Shown here: piece by piece, positions 1 to 8,870 of the stretch
Numbering within the stretch: the stretch's first letter is position 1
Layout of the letters: every line of letters starts with the position of its first letter
From: Aaosphaeria pasadenensis
Lineage: Eukaryota; Ascomycota; Dothideomycetes; Pleosporales
Direction of reading: 5' to 3'
DNA: 14,451 nt
Assembly: GCA_022813625.1 (NCBI GenBank)
Contig: JAKLMB010000067.1
Span: forward strand, 1-14,451
Notes under the pieces: generated by a model
The model's input: only the letters and a program-made list of their open reading frames with translations
What the model was told of the DNA's origin: nothing
The model's database searches: none
Program-made: the position numbers and the translations under genes

Positions 1-506
1 GCGCCACTTTTTTAACTGATTATAACGAAAATGCCAAACGGTAACAAGCTTATTCAGTCGCGATTGCCGTCATGGAGTATCTGCCTTCTAAAAGGTCATG
101 TAAAGCAAACCCAATGTAGCAATGTGTCGCATCAAGACCTTGCTTGCCAATTTCTTAAAGAACTGTTTTCGCAATTTAAAGCTAAAGAAGTTCTCAAAAT
201 ACACATATTTCACATTTAACTTCGGACGTGGAAATGTAGAGCTGTATGCTCCAGAAATTGCTTGTGAATCTCAGAAGATCGAGATTGGTACACTGTGGTA
301 CCTTGACTAACGTCAGCACCGTCGCTATTGTTCCCTGGGCTGCCATGTTGACGACAGAAGGTCAGAGGACTTTAGCTCGAAACGCTCTGAGGTAGAAGCT
401 GGGGAAACACCACGAAGTGTTTATAGCAATTGCAGCCCAGAGATAGACATGACAGGGTAGTTTGTTGGTAGATCCCCCCCCAACCTGTTTAGGGAACGCT
501 ATCTGC
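1..506. other. No recognisable gene
   Basis: Only short open frames of about 60 codons occur here, overlapping each other in different frames, and none has a motif I recognise. A short run of C (about 475-481) is the only simple repeat. I see no tRNA-like boxes or terminal repeats. It may be decayed sequence or the flank of an unseen neighbour. Confidence 0.4.
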
Positions 507-555
507 AACGCTAGTCAAGCACAACAGAATTATTTTGTTGTGCTCGACTAGCGTT
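507..555. repeat. Near-perfect inverted repeat (hairpin)
   Basis: A 20-nt left arm (507-526) is the reverse complement of a right arm (536-555) with a single mismatch. A 9-nt AT-rich loop (527-535) separates them. Outside the arms, related pieces (AACCTG, GGAACGCTA) recur on both sides in imperfect form, so the palindrome may be the core of a larger, eroded inverted repeat. It could be a remnant of a miniature inverted-repeat element or the junction of two terminal repeats. No target-site duplication is evident. It lies 130 bp upstream of the channel pseudogene. Confidence 0.6.
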
Positions 556-684
556 CCAGGTTTTGGGGTTCTGCTGTCTGTGTCTTGGAGACTTGTTTCG
601 TCATCTTGCACGAAAGCTATGAGCTTGGATCATGTTATTTACATTGCAGTTACCGACCACCAACACCCAACGGTATACCTCGTA

Positions 685-1705
685 ATGGATCCCTCATTCT
701 ACGCTTCATTTGCCAAAGCCCAATAGCTTCGCGGCGTTTCTTTGAGTTTGTTTATTGCAACAATCTCCACATCTGCATTCATCTTCCTCGTCCAGGCTGC
801 TATCTTTCTCGGGTTATGCACGAAATTGCCTGATATCTAGTAGGTTAGCTGAAATACTGACTGAGCAATCTGACGACCAATAGTCCTAGAGATATGCTGG
901 CTGCACTAGAGACGTCCGCTGTGAAGATTCCGATATTTTCTGACGTTATTCACTCCCGTTACGGCAGTGAGACCTTTGATCGATATCTGTTCTGTCGCTA
1001 TATACGGACCATACTCCTCACTTTCGCACCTGCTATGCTCTTGATTACTCCTATTCTTGTACCCCTTAACTACTACTACGGAAAGGCGGTGGGATCTAGT
1101 GTGACTGGACTCGACACTCTTGGATAGTCTAATGTTGGTTTAGAAAACTGCAATTGCTACTAGGCTTATCTAGTGGCAAGCGTATTTCTTCATTAGCTAT
1201 GTCTGCATTATAATCTAGCGCGAACTTACTTATTATATTAAGACACGACAGCAGTTTCACACTCAGTGTTAATCAACGATACTCATAGACTCTATCCCCT
1301 AAGGTTAGAGGACCTAAGAACGCCTTGCTGCTCAATTAGATTGCTTTCTAGGAAACATCTGTAGGATATCGTTCAACTGAGACTTTTAACCACTACTTCA
1401 ATTGGTAGAAGACCGCAATCGCTTACTTTATACGCTGGAACATTTCTACACTGAGTCCATCCAGAAAGAACTCAGTACTCATGCGATCGGCACGTCTGAG
1501 CGACCGCAAGCGCGCAGGTCTTCTTCCTGGTTCATGAAGGGGACTGCGCGGCGACAGTCAAGATAGGTTTTCGTGTCACAGAGAGCTTGCCACAATCACT
1601 TCACAGATACAACATCACTGCGCAAATCTTGAGGGTAACTCTGCACTATCTTCGGCTTTTGTGACTTTTGAGTGCCCACTCGCCGCGCACATGGCGTGTC
1701 CAACT
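685..1705 (+). pseudogene. CSC1/OSCA-like calcium-permeable channel, 5' fragment, broken
   Basis: Intact relatives are multi-pass membrane proteins of about 850-1000 residues (RSN1_TM, PHM7_cyt, then the RSN1_7TM pore region), known as osmosensitive cation channels. Here ATG 685 opens a frame with a hydrophobic first helix (SLSLFIATISTSAF, then VQAAIFLGLCTKLPDIY with the Y codon now TAG). The 894-1127 frame carries RYLFCRYIRTILLTFAPAML and PILVPLN, then GLDTL, a stop where Trp is expected, and SNV. From 1144 another frame gives RELTYYIKTRQQ, STILIDSIP and FN-stop-DF-stop-PLLQLVEDRNRLLYTLE. A third frame (about 1574-1705) gives NSAFVTF-type sequence (SSAFVTFECPLAAHMAC), diagnostic of PHM7_cyt. 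At least three frameshifts and about ten stops break it. Most stops fit CAG/CAA, CGA or TGG changed by C-to-T or G-to-A, as in RIP. Homology stops near 1705; the pore region is absent from the window. Confidence 0.85.
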
Positions 1706-2500
1706 GGCTATCAAGGACATTGGTCATGAGGCCCTAGAAAGAGCCGAAAGAGCGCTCGCAGTCGTGCCTTCTACTATCTCTCAGAAGAGATACCTACGTA
1801 TGCTTCAGTGCATATATGCAGTCGGATCTAAGACTGTTCTCCATTCGCTCCAAGCAGTAGTCGCAGAACGCTGAATACAGTTTAGGAATCCGAGCCTGGA
1901 GTCGCCCGATTAGTACACATCCACAACCTTTTGGATAACGAGAAAGGCATAAGCCATATTCAAATTGCAAGAGCTCGATATATTCAATTGTTACTACCAA
2001 ACCCACTTATATACAGTAGAGTTCCGGGCGGAGAGGAAAGGGATTGGTCGGGCAGAGCGGCGGAATCAAAGTTTGCCCATCGTAATACTGAAACATACAA
2101 GAGAGATATTAGTAAATTACCCCCAATCCCCGAGACTGATCAAATTGCGCACGTCTTTTCAATCTTGACCCCAAGAGAACGGGACCAAAGAGCCTGCGAT
2201 ATGGTAAAGCTAGCACTTGTTCGGGATATGTACCATACCTACCGGAGGGAAGAGCACGAAGTGAAGCATCAAATGACAGCTTATCTCAACGTAGGCAAGA
2301 CAATCCATTAATGTCCACCAGGGCCAGAAACGTCTAAACGCAGAGATATTGCTTTTATTCTCTGGGCAAGAAACTTTCAGCCCAGCATTAAATCTAAGCC
2401 ATCTAGGTAGCAAAAAGCTACGCAATCCAATTAATCCTTATGAGTAAGTATGTAGGCCTCTTAATTCTCATTCCATCTAACATTGTAAAGTATAAATAGG
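1706..2500 (+). other. Unassigned stretch after the channel pseudogene
   Basis: The channel homology ends abruptly near 1705. A 68-codon frame (1668-1874, no ATG at its start) and a 126-codon frame (1931-2311, starting at a non-ATG codon) follow. The second is rich in charged residues and ends in NVGKTIH. I recognise neither. Both overlap competing frames of similar quality, so they may be debris of unidentified sequence that replaced the channel's 3' part. No promoter or splice pattern can be argued. Confidence 0.3.
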
Positions 2501-3392
2501 CTCAATCAGGCCGAGGCACAATGGTTTGGGGGCGCTTTACAGATTATAAAACCAGAGCTGATGGATGAGGTACCTATGACAGCGGCCATCAGGCTTTTAT
2601 CCGGGAGTACTACGTGTGGAGAGTCCTTGCGCAATCGCGTATCCAGTGAGTATTTATGCAAGCAGCTTCACTTTTTTCGATAGTTAGATCAATACATAAT
2701 GAGTTATACTATTCGACTATGCCCCATTTCACTTACACTTCTTTGATCGAACGAGACTTCTACGGATTGTAGGTGTAATGATCCTCCCTCTAAGTTATGT
2801 AGCTGGCACCCGGAACTGATCACTCGAGAAACAAAAGTCTCATCTCTCATCCCCCGTCCCCTCTGTATAACGCTCTTCCAGCTGTGGAACTGGAGAGCTC
2901 GGCAAGGCGGGGGCTGGGGTTAAACCATTTGGGAAGTAGCCGCTTCGCCAAGCTTCCGTCCATATCCCTTCCCGCGTGGACTATTACGATTACTTGGCGA
3001 TGACGTAAGACACACGCTAATCGTGGAGCGATACCGTCTTCAGGGTTGTTTATTTGCTGCTTCCCCAGACTCAAGAACGCCGTCACTCAGCTTCCTTCAC
3101 TTTAAAAAGGGTCCTAACACGGCGATATAAGTGCTCGCTTCTGATTTAAGTGAGGATGAAAACGAAATTAAAGCCGAAGTCGAAATCGAATTCTAGATTA
3201 AAAGCTACCGGCGCAGAGCGGCAATCAGTATTCTTAGCCTACTGCAATACCTAAACTAGGAAGAAACCTTAAATATAGAAGAGAGTAGATATAAACTGTT
3301 TTGTCCTGCAAGATTAGTTATCTATTAAATATTGTGTTGGCGGCTGTATAATTCACCAGGTTGTCCACATTCTTAAAGATCTTTTTAGAGAC
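2501..3392. other. No recognisable gene; increasingly AT-rich
   Basis: Short frames only. A minus-strand frame at 2847-3086 (79 codons, non-ATG start) has no motif I recognise. At 2519-2560 a plus-strand frame reads TMVWGRF, which recalls the MVWG strand of Tc1/mariner transposases, but the flanks do not extend the match. From about 3090 TA-rich words become frequent, including a small CGAAAT-type imperfect repeat near 3175-3195. Confidence 0.3.
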
Positions 3393-4420
3393 GTGGTTTT
3401 TGTCTCTGAAGTGCAAGCAAGAAAGAAGTTTCTAAGCCTCTATCAGCTAGAACTGCAGCAGGCTGGCTTAGAGGAGCAAGTGAATGCGCTATATAATTTA
3501 ACTGAAGCACAAGGAGAAGGAAATTGTTTGCTTAAAGGGCTGATAGGTCGCGAGGAGGTAAATAATAGACAGAAACATCAACATTGCTATACCCCTTTAA
3601 GTACGCTAAGCTCTAAGTAACGTAATGCTGCATTAACTTATCTGTAGCAGATCTAATAGCTAGGAGCGGAGAGACAGAACACGCCGTCCTTACTGCACAG
3701 CCTATTCGACTTCCTTATAAAGTCTAGCATCGCATCTTGCCAAAAGTTCAACAAGTCCTTAAATAGTCCTGCTTTAGCTTTGTTAAGAAACGGCTTCCCT
3801 TCGTGCTTGAAGAAAATGGGTAGGATTGTGCAGCCGCGGGAGAGCTAATAGAGTAGTTACGCATTCTTAGGAGGCATGCACGCTGTTGTATAAATGCTGA
3901 AGCACAAACCTTGCTTAAGGAGATTGCCCTAGCAGTTACGCAGTTACGCCATATAGCAGTACATCGCCTAAACCTTACTCTAAAAGAACTTATAAATTTA
4001 ATTTATTCTGCACGCCAGCTGACTAAGGTCTTACAAGATAACAAAAGTGTACTTGCTTTGCAGCATATATACAATCGCGTAGATAAACATGTTAAAATAA
4101 TAGAGAATAAGATTTAAATAGTCTAGCAAGAAGTAGATAATAAGCTCCTTGATATACAGAGGCAGAAAGTAGCACTTGCTCAGACAGAGAAGCAGCTTCT
4201 GCTGTATTAGATGCAACAGAACACTGACATCCCAGTATCGACCGCCCAGGCGTTACTTGAATCCATCATCATACCGGCCATTCCCAGCCGACCAGACGTA
4301 GGAACTGGCAAGGGAAACACAAATGGACTTGACAAAGTCTTCGTACACACTTGTGATTTTGTGGTGCATGACGACGATATCGAGAGTGACGAAGACCGAC
4401 GTCAGGTGCATGCTGGATGA
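3393..4420 (+). pseudogene. Degenerate coiled-coil reading frame, AT-rich relic
   Basis: Two blocks read as helical, Gln/Leu/Lys-rich protein. At 3393-3620 the frame runs through FLSLYQLELQQAGLEEQVNA and GEGNCLLKGLIGREE before a TAA. From 3911 a single frame continues to 4420 if three or four TAA/TAG stops (4115-4132 and 4208-4210) are read through: it holds KELINLIYSARQLTKVLQ, then VDNKLLDIQRQKVALAQ, then a more normal composition from 4211 to a TGA at 4418-4420. Stops consisting of TAA and TAG in an AT-rich setting suggest RIP-like decay of a glutamine-rich coiled coil. The segments on either side of the gap are in different frames. I cannot name a family. A transposon-encoded accessory protein or transposase tail is possible but unproven. 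Confidence 0.35.
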
Positions 4421-4792
4421 AAATCCCGCTGATTCCACGCAGCGAAAGCGCTTGTTGTATGTGCGAACGATAAGGATCATAAAGAATACATGCATGTATA
4501 GCTGGATAGGCACTGTGTTTGCTAAGCAGTGGCTATTGGTGATTTATAGCGGACTTGTCTGGTGCACGTATGGCTACGGTACCTACACTACAGCAACCCC
4601 ATTCCTAGTAGTAGACATGTCGCGCTGTGAAGTAAAGTCGTGCTATTCCTTGGTATGTTACCCACGTATTGATTACAGTGAAGCTCTTCCCAAGCTCAGG
4701 CTCTAACACAGCGCAGTGCGTCTCTTCGACTCGCGCGACTCGAGGTTTCCATTCACTTCCTTCACGGCGAGGCTGTCAACGGGCCTCGTTGT
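4421..4792. other. Gene-poor gap downstream of the nuclease-kinase gene
   Basis: This is the 3' flank of the minus-strand gene ending at 4793. A plus-strand frame (4323-4706, 127 codons, ATG start) is open but shows no recognisable motif, no compositional signal and overlaps a minus frame of similar length, so I do not call it a gene. A perfect 14-bp palindrome built on ATGCAT lies at 4486-4499. The polyadenylation signal of the gene above should lie here but I cannot place it. Confidence 0.3.
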
Positions 4793-7099
4793 TCAGAAAC
4801 CGACTGCCACCTTTGCCGCGCACTGCACCGCCCATGCCTGCTTGGGCGGCTCATCATCAATCGATTCCCAGGTTCGTTTCCGGTTCACTGAGATGGAACC
4901 CAATGCAGTACGTGGTCTGATAACCTTCGCCCGCTCGAAGTCGATGATCATGATTCTCTTGTTCTCCTCGTTCCACAGAATGTTGCGTTGGGCAAGGTCC
5001 TCATGCAGAACGCCATTCTCACGAAAGGCTCGCTCTGCGTCAGCCTTCTGCTGCGTAATGGAAGCGCCGCTCCCCGTGATGTCGTGTTGGGACAGAGGAT
5101 TCCCCCCAAAGCTGAGGAACATCATATGGACAAGCTGTATGCCGTGCCAAAAGTAGGGCACATCTAAATCGATGTTTCCTAGATGAACTGGTATTGTGAT
5201 GCCTTGAATACGCCGGAGCTGTTGGTAAAAAGCCGCCTCTCTTTCGAGACGACGGACGCTCTCGATAGGAATGGTTTTCGCTGCTACGGTATATCCATGC
5301 GACCTCAGCCTAACCCGGAACAGAGCACCGCATGCCCCATAAGCGCCCTCGGGATAGCAGTCGACGTCCAGATCTTCCGAGAGTTGTCGACGAATACGAG
5401 TACAGAAGGCTTGCGAATCAATTGGATGATGCTTTCTCTGGCGGTCCGAACTTAGACGACCAACATGGCTTTGCGCATTCGGACAGGACGGGTCAAGCAG
5501 ACCTCCTCGTACCAAGCCAAGAAGGCATTTCTGGGTACAATACGACCCCTTCTGTATTCCTCGGCCAGTCTGAGAGGCAGTGCGGTCCGCGCCCTTCTCG
5601 ATCCTCCCCATCCGACTGAGGGGCCGAGCTACCTGTTGGTGGCGGCTAGGAGTATCTGGCTCTGATCCTTCGTCCGTACTTTCGTGCTGGTCATGTGACA
5701 GCAGGCAGCTGGGTGATTGCGTTGGTGTAGGCCTCTTTCGAAGCTTGATCGGTGACATGCGGAGGAAGCCGTCATGGCGTGGTGGTCGGTACTCGGACGA
5801 TATCGCATCTCCTTCGGGAATATTGTCGAAGACGTCCTCGAAGACAACTTCCCAGCTATTCAACTGGGCCAAAGCTTGGGCCCGCCAACCTTGGCTTCGG
5901 AGAGGTGCTTTTAGAGCCTGTAACGTAAAGGCAAGCATCTGCCCGATGGCCGTCAGGTGTAGGCGATTTGCGTTGTCCGAGCCTGTCTTCCATCCGGTAG
6001 TTTCCCCAACATCGCCTTTGGGAACGGAGAGGTAGTATTGCACCATTGTAGGATCCTCGGGCACGCGTAGGAAAATATAGGCTTCGCCAGTACAGACGCA
6101 ACCAAATTCCACCCCCAAAGCTACCATGTAAGAGAAAGCTTGTGTGATAACAGCAGCAACGAGTTGGCGGAAGCGGTCTCGTGGGCTATTGTTCTCGCAT
6201 TGGATCACCTCCTCAAGGTTTATGTCTTCTTCCAAGCCCTCGTATATATAGCTGAGCGGCAGCTTGTGCGGCGCCTTGTATTCTATGGCGAAGGCTGGCT
6301 TGCGAATCTCGGTGTCCTCTGTACTGGCGTTGTAGACACAGAATTGGTCTGCACGAGGGCGTGATGCACGTGTAGGGGCAGCTGCGGCAGATTGGTGTGA
6401 AGCTACGGCCGCTTCTTTGGCCTTAACCGCCTGTAAACGCGGCGATCGTCGCCGAGGCTTCGAGATCGTCAAGCGTTCCATGTCTTGGTCGATATGGGAG
6501 TCGGGGCTGAGTGTGTTAGAATGGTTCTCAAACGTTATAGATCCCTGGAGCTGGAATGCACGTCGTAGCTCCGGGCTTCGATACATTTCATGAACCGCCT
6601 CCGACACTTGGTTCTCGACGGTGGTGCGCGAAAATACGTGGAGGTCCAGCTCCGATGCCATCATTCTTCGTCGGACCGTTTCGCCAGACTCTTGTATCGT
6701 GTGTAATGATGTAAACGTTCGCTCCGAGACAAACGTCGACTTCATAAGACTGTCCCAAATCTTCGCCTGTCGCTCTGGAAAATCTGCCCAATAGATAATG
6801 GCTTCAGGTCGAAGCTTGTTCTTTGCATTCGCGGGATCGCCTCGCGTAGATAGAGTATCATCAGTCTGGATGGCAAGGCCAGAGTGCAAGTGAACATGGC
6901 AGGCGTCTAGGAACTCAGGCAGAGTTGTCTTGCGCGTTTTCTCTTCGGCTTTCTCTTGCGCCAGCTCCGCCGCTTCGCGTCTGCGTTGTTCCTCTTCGCG
7001 CCTGCGTTGTTCCTCTTCGCGCCTGCGCTGTTCTTCTCTCCGTTTACATTGTTCTTCCAAGTAAAGCCGTTTGTAGTAGTCTGGGGACTCGTCGGCCAT
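4793..7099 (-). CDS. PD-(D/E)XK nuclease-like / atypical protein kinase fusion
   Basis: Intact 768-residue single-exon frame; the start lies in a strong context (CACCATGG). Residues 15-55 are a charged coiled coil built on EEQRRRE repeats. Residues 57-190 form a conserved N-terminal region of this fungal family (FLDACHVHL, KLRPEAI, TVRRRMMASELDL). Residues 245-420 resemble a PD-(D/E)XK nuclease: D251 (RADQFCVY), E273-x-K275 (AIEYKAP), and Q320-x3-Y324, as in RecB-type nucleases. Residues 440-515 are a low-complexity linker. Residues 518-725 form a kinase-like domain: YCTQKCLLGLVRGGLLDP, Lys608 (TVAAK), Glu621, catalytic loop H699-E-D701 with N706, and metal site D720-F-E. The C-lobe is short, so it resembles small-molecule or Bud32-like kinases more than classical ones. 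All key polar residues are present. Such fungal proteins are expanded in accessory regions, and a role in genomic conflict or as a secreted/nuclear effector-like factor is inference. The substrate is unknown. No signal peptide is visible. Confidence 0.9.
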   Translation of the reverse strand: MADESPDYYKRLYLEEQCKRREEQRRREEEQRRREEEQRRREAAELAQEKAEEKTRKTTLPEFLDACHVHLHSGLAIQTDDTLSTRGDPANAKNKLRPEAIIYWADFPERQAKIWDSLMKSTFVSERTFTSLHTIQESGETVRRRMMASELDLHVFSRTTVENQVSEAVHEMYRSPELRRAFQLQGSITFENHSNTLSPDSHIDQDMERLTISKPRRRSPRLQAVKAKEAAVASHQSAAAAPTRASRPRADQFCVYNASTEDTEIRKPAFAIEYKAPHKLPLSYIYEGLEEDINLEEVIQCENNSPRDRFRQLVAAVITQAFSYMVALGVEFGCVCTGEAYIFLRVPEDPTMVQYYLSVPKGDVGETTGWKTGSDNANRLHLTAIGQMLAFTLQALKAPLRSQGWRAQALAQLNSWEVVFEDVFDNIPEGDAISSEYRPPRHDGFLRMSPIKLRKRPTPTQSPSCLLSHDQHESTDEGSEPDTPSRHQQVARPLSRMGRIEKGADRTASQTGRGIQKGSYCTQKCLLGLVRGGLLDPSCPNAQSHVGRLSSDRQRKHHPIDSQAFCTRIRRQLSEDLDVDCYPEGAYGACGALFRVRLRSHGYTVAAKTIPIESVRRLEREAAFYQQLRRIQGITIPVHLGNIDLDVPYFWHGIQLVHMMFLSFGGNPLSQHDITGSGASITQQKADAERAFRENGVLHEDLAQRNILWNEENKRIMIIDFERAKVIRPRTALGSISVNRKRTWESIDDEPPKQAWAVQCAAKVAVGF
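6976..7038 (-). repeat. 21-bp tandem repeat inside the coding region (3 copies)
   Basis: Three consecutive 21-bp units (6976-6996, 6997-7017, 7018-7038), differing at only a few positions, encode the seven-residue unit EEQRRRE in the N-terminal coiled coil of the nuclease-kinase gene. A fourth, more diverged unit follows at 7039-7059. The unit is in frame and of heptad length, so copy changes would lengthen the coiled coil without breaking the gene. Confidence 0.85.
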
Positions 7100-8393
7100 G
7101 GTGCACGTAGGGTTGATAGTGGCTTTGTTTGTTTGATGCCCAAGATAGGCGATGCGCGTAGCTAGGCAACACGTCTAGCTTGGCATTCTAGCAAAGTTAA
7201 CCAATCAGCGTTCTCCGCAGCAACCTCGGTCCTGATCTGCACCATTCATGTGAGTGCACCAATATGAGGAAAGAGTATAACAATGCAATAGGTGTATCTA
7301 TCGATTGGGTTTTTACCGCGATTTTGATTCCATCGTTCCTGCGAGTCTTAGCCCAGCTCTGCCTATTTGGGCCGTCCAACCCGGTTTATTACCCACTGTA
7401 TGTATGTTTTTCATGAAGCATCTGTTTGTTATTACATGATGTAGTGCTACTACTATTGCGCTTTCGGCTATCTTAACCTCGCCCTATAGTTCTGGATACG
7501 ACATGTGCTACGCGGTTGGCCATCCAGCACGCTATATATTTACTGGTTGGATAACTATCGTTGCTAAAGCTGCCACACGGCCCATCCTCCCTCTTTCAAC
7601 GAAAACCATGTGTAGTCAACAATGAGCTTGTGATAGGCGAGAGATGACACGTGAATAAAGTAAAGTGTAAATAGAGATGCGCCGATGATTTAGTTTCAAA
7701 ACAACTGGGTTGGAACTCGATTGCTTGATAGATCGGTCTTACATTGTTCCTAGCATTTACATCTATCATACCGTCTCAGGTTAAGACTGTTTCCAGTCAG
7801 ATCTTACAAGATGCCGTAGCCTTGCTCTATTCAATCTCACCGTGAACGGTAACGTGCGCAAGCCAGGTGTTGAGATTAGCGGCTAACATCGAAGAGTCTG
7901 AGGAGTTGCTTGACCGTGCAGCGATTGGGCTGCATCAGCAACCGTGACGTTACAACGCTTGCATTCACTGTGTATGTGAGGCAAGCATCGATCCCCGGCC
8001 CGTAGCTTTGCTTGGGGTCTGCATCTAGGCGCACTCAGTCTACGCGGTGACGTCTACTTAAGCACCGAGCAAGGGCCGCAGTGGGATCAGCCATATTCTA
8101 GAACAGAATGACTCTGCCAAGATTACATAAGTGACTTGTATTTAAGCGTCGAGTTCTACTTCTGGTGTCTTGTATCCTGTCTGTACCCTGCCTTCTATCT
8201 ATTCCTACAATAAGATGCTGTCGAGCGGACAAAGGCGCATTAGATAACCATCCGATTCAAACGTCAATACTACAGAGGCCTCGCTGTGTACACATTCCAT
8301 GCAACCCGCTCTAAAAATTCAATAGCAAAACTAGGATACTGAAGTTCAGGTACAGAAAGTACCCATCTGAACCACCAAGAAGTATCTTTTGAG
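7100..8393. other. Intergenic region, no gene seen
   Basis: About 1.3 kb between the divergent nuclease-kinase gene and the small MADS-like ORF; it must hold both promoters. No reading frame above 60 codons has any recognisable motif. A minus-strand stretch near 7870-8000 is open for about 40 codons but matches nothing I know. I see no convincing tRNA, snoRNA or repeat. Confidence 0.4.
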
Positions 8394-8407
8394 TACCGTA
8401 GACGGTA
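8394..8407. promoter_or_regulatory. Candidate Zn2Cys6-type site, CCG-N4-CGG
   Basis: TACCG-TAGA-CGGTA forms a perfect 5-bp-arm palindrome whose core is an inverted pair of CCG triplets spaced by 4 nt. Fungal binuclear-cluster regulators bind inverted CGG/CCG triplets with a factor-specific spacing. It lies 63 bp upstream of ATG 8470. One such site could be chance. Confidence 0.3.
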
Positions 8408-8469
8408 TTACCCTTCATTTAAAGTGAATTGTTTCCGTCTAGACGTCAAAACCATTTTGCACCGCAGAC

Positions 8470-8715
8470 ATGTCCCCTACAATTGTAAAGGCGCAATCAA
8501 AGGCAAGAAGGGCCGCAAACAACAATTACCATAAGCTGTTAAAAACTCTCGGGAAAAAGTTTACCAAATTATCACTAGAATACGATACAAAAATCTATTT
8601 CCTAGCAAATCGCAATGGTAAATTCCAAGGGTTCGCCTCTTTAGATGAGGGAGAACAACCTTGGTCACCTCCAAACCAAGAAACTTTGGTAAGCACGTTT
8701 ACTTCCACAACCTAA
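8470..8715 (+). CDS. Short MADS-box-like (SRF-type) hypothetical protein
   Basis: ATG to TAA, 81 residues. The N-terminal half is basic (KAQSKARRAANNNYHKLLKT, then LGKKFTKLSLEYD), followed by a hydrophobic strand and basic turn (KIYFLANRNGKFQGFASLDE) and a Trp-Ser-Pro-Pro segment. Ascomycetes carry small, diverged proteins that keep only the basic helix and first strand of the MADS box and then a W-P-rich tail; this ORF follows that pattern. The assignment is by motif memory, not by a search. If correct, it would be a nuclear DNA-binding or dominant-interference type protein, which is inference. GTAAGC at 8690-8695 resembles a 5' splice site, so the true C-terminus could differ if an intron begins there. 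It could also be a small species-specific ORF. Confidence 0.5.
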   Translation: MSPTIVKAQSKARRAANNNYHKLLKTLGKKFTKLSLEYDTKIYFLANRNGKFQGFASLDEGEQPWSPPNQETLVSTFTSTT

Positions 8716-8870
8716 TAAATTCTAATCCTTCAAGCGCAAGCACTATCCGCCACCTATAATGAAATCACCAGCATATTTTAGTCAAGAACGGCGGTTACCA
8801 AACACGGCGAGCGGTACTCCCTGCGGCGGTTTATCAGCAGATGCGAACTAAGCAGATAGAGAGGAGAAAG

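Noticed and set aside
1931..2311. 126-codon plus-strand frame as a gene
   Set aside because: No ATG at its start, no motif, and it follows directly on a broken gene in a region of competing frames.
2847..3086. 79-codon minus-strand frame as a gene
   Set aside because: Starts at a non-ATG codon and shows no recognisable motif or hydrophobic pattern.
4486..4499. 14-bp palindrome around ATGCAT as a regulatory site
   Set aside because: AT-rich palindromes of this length occur by chance and it is not near a supported gene start.
5580..6035. 151-codon plus-strand frame, and other long frames opposite the nuclease-kinase gene
   Set aside because: They lie antisense to a well-supported conserved coding sequence and show no motif of their own.
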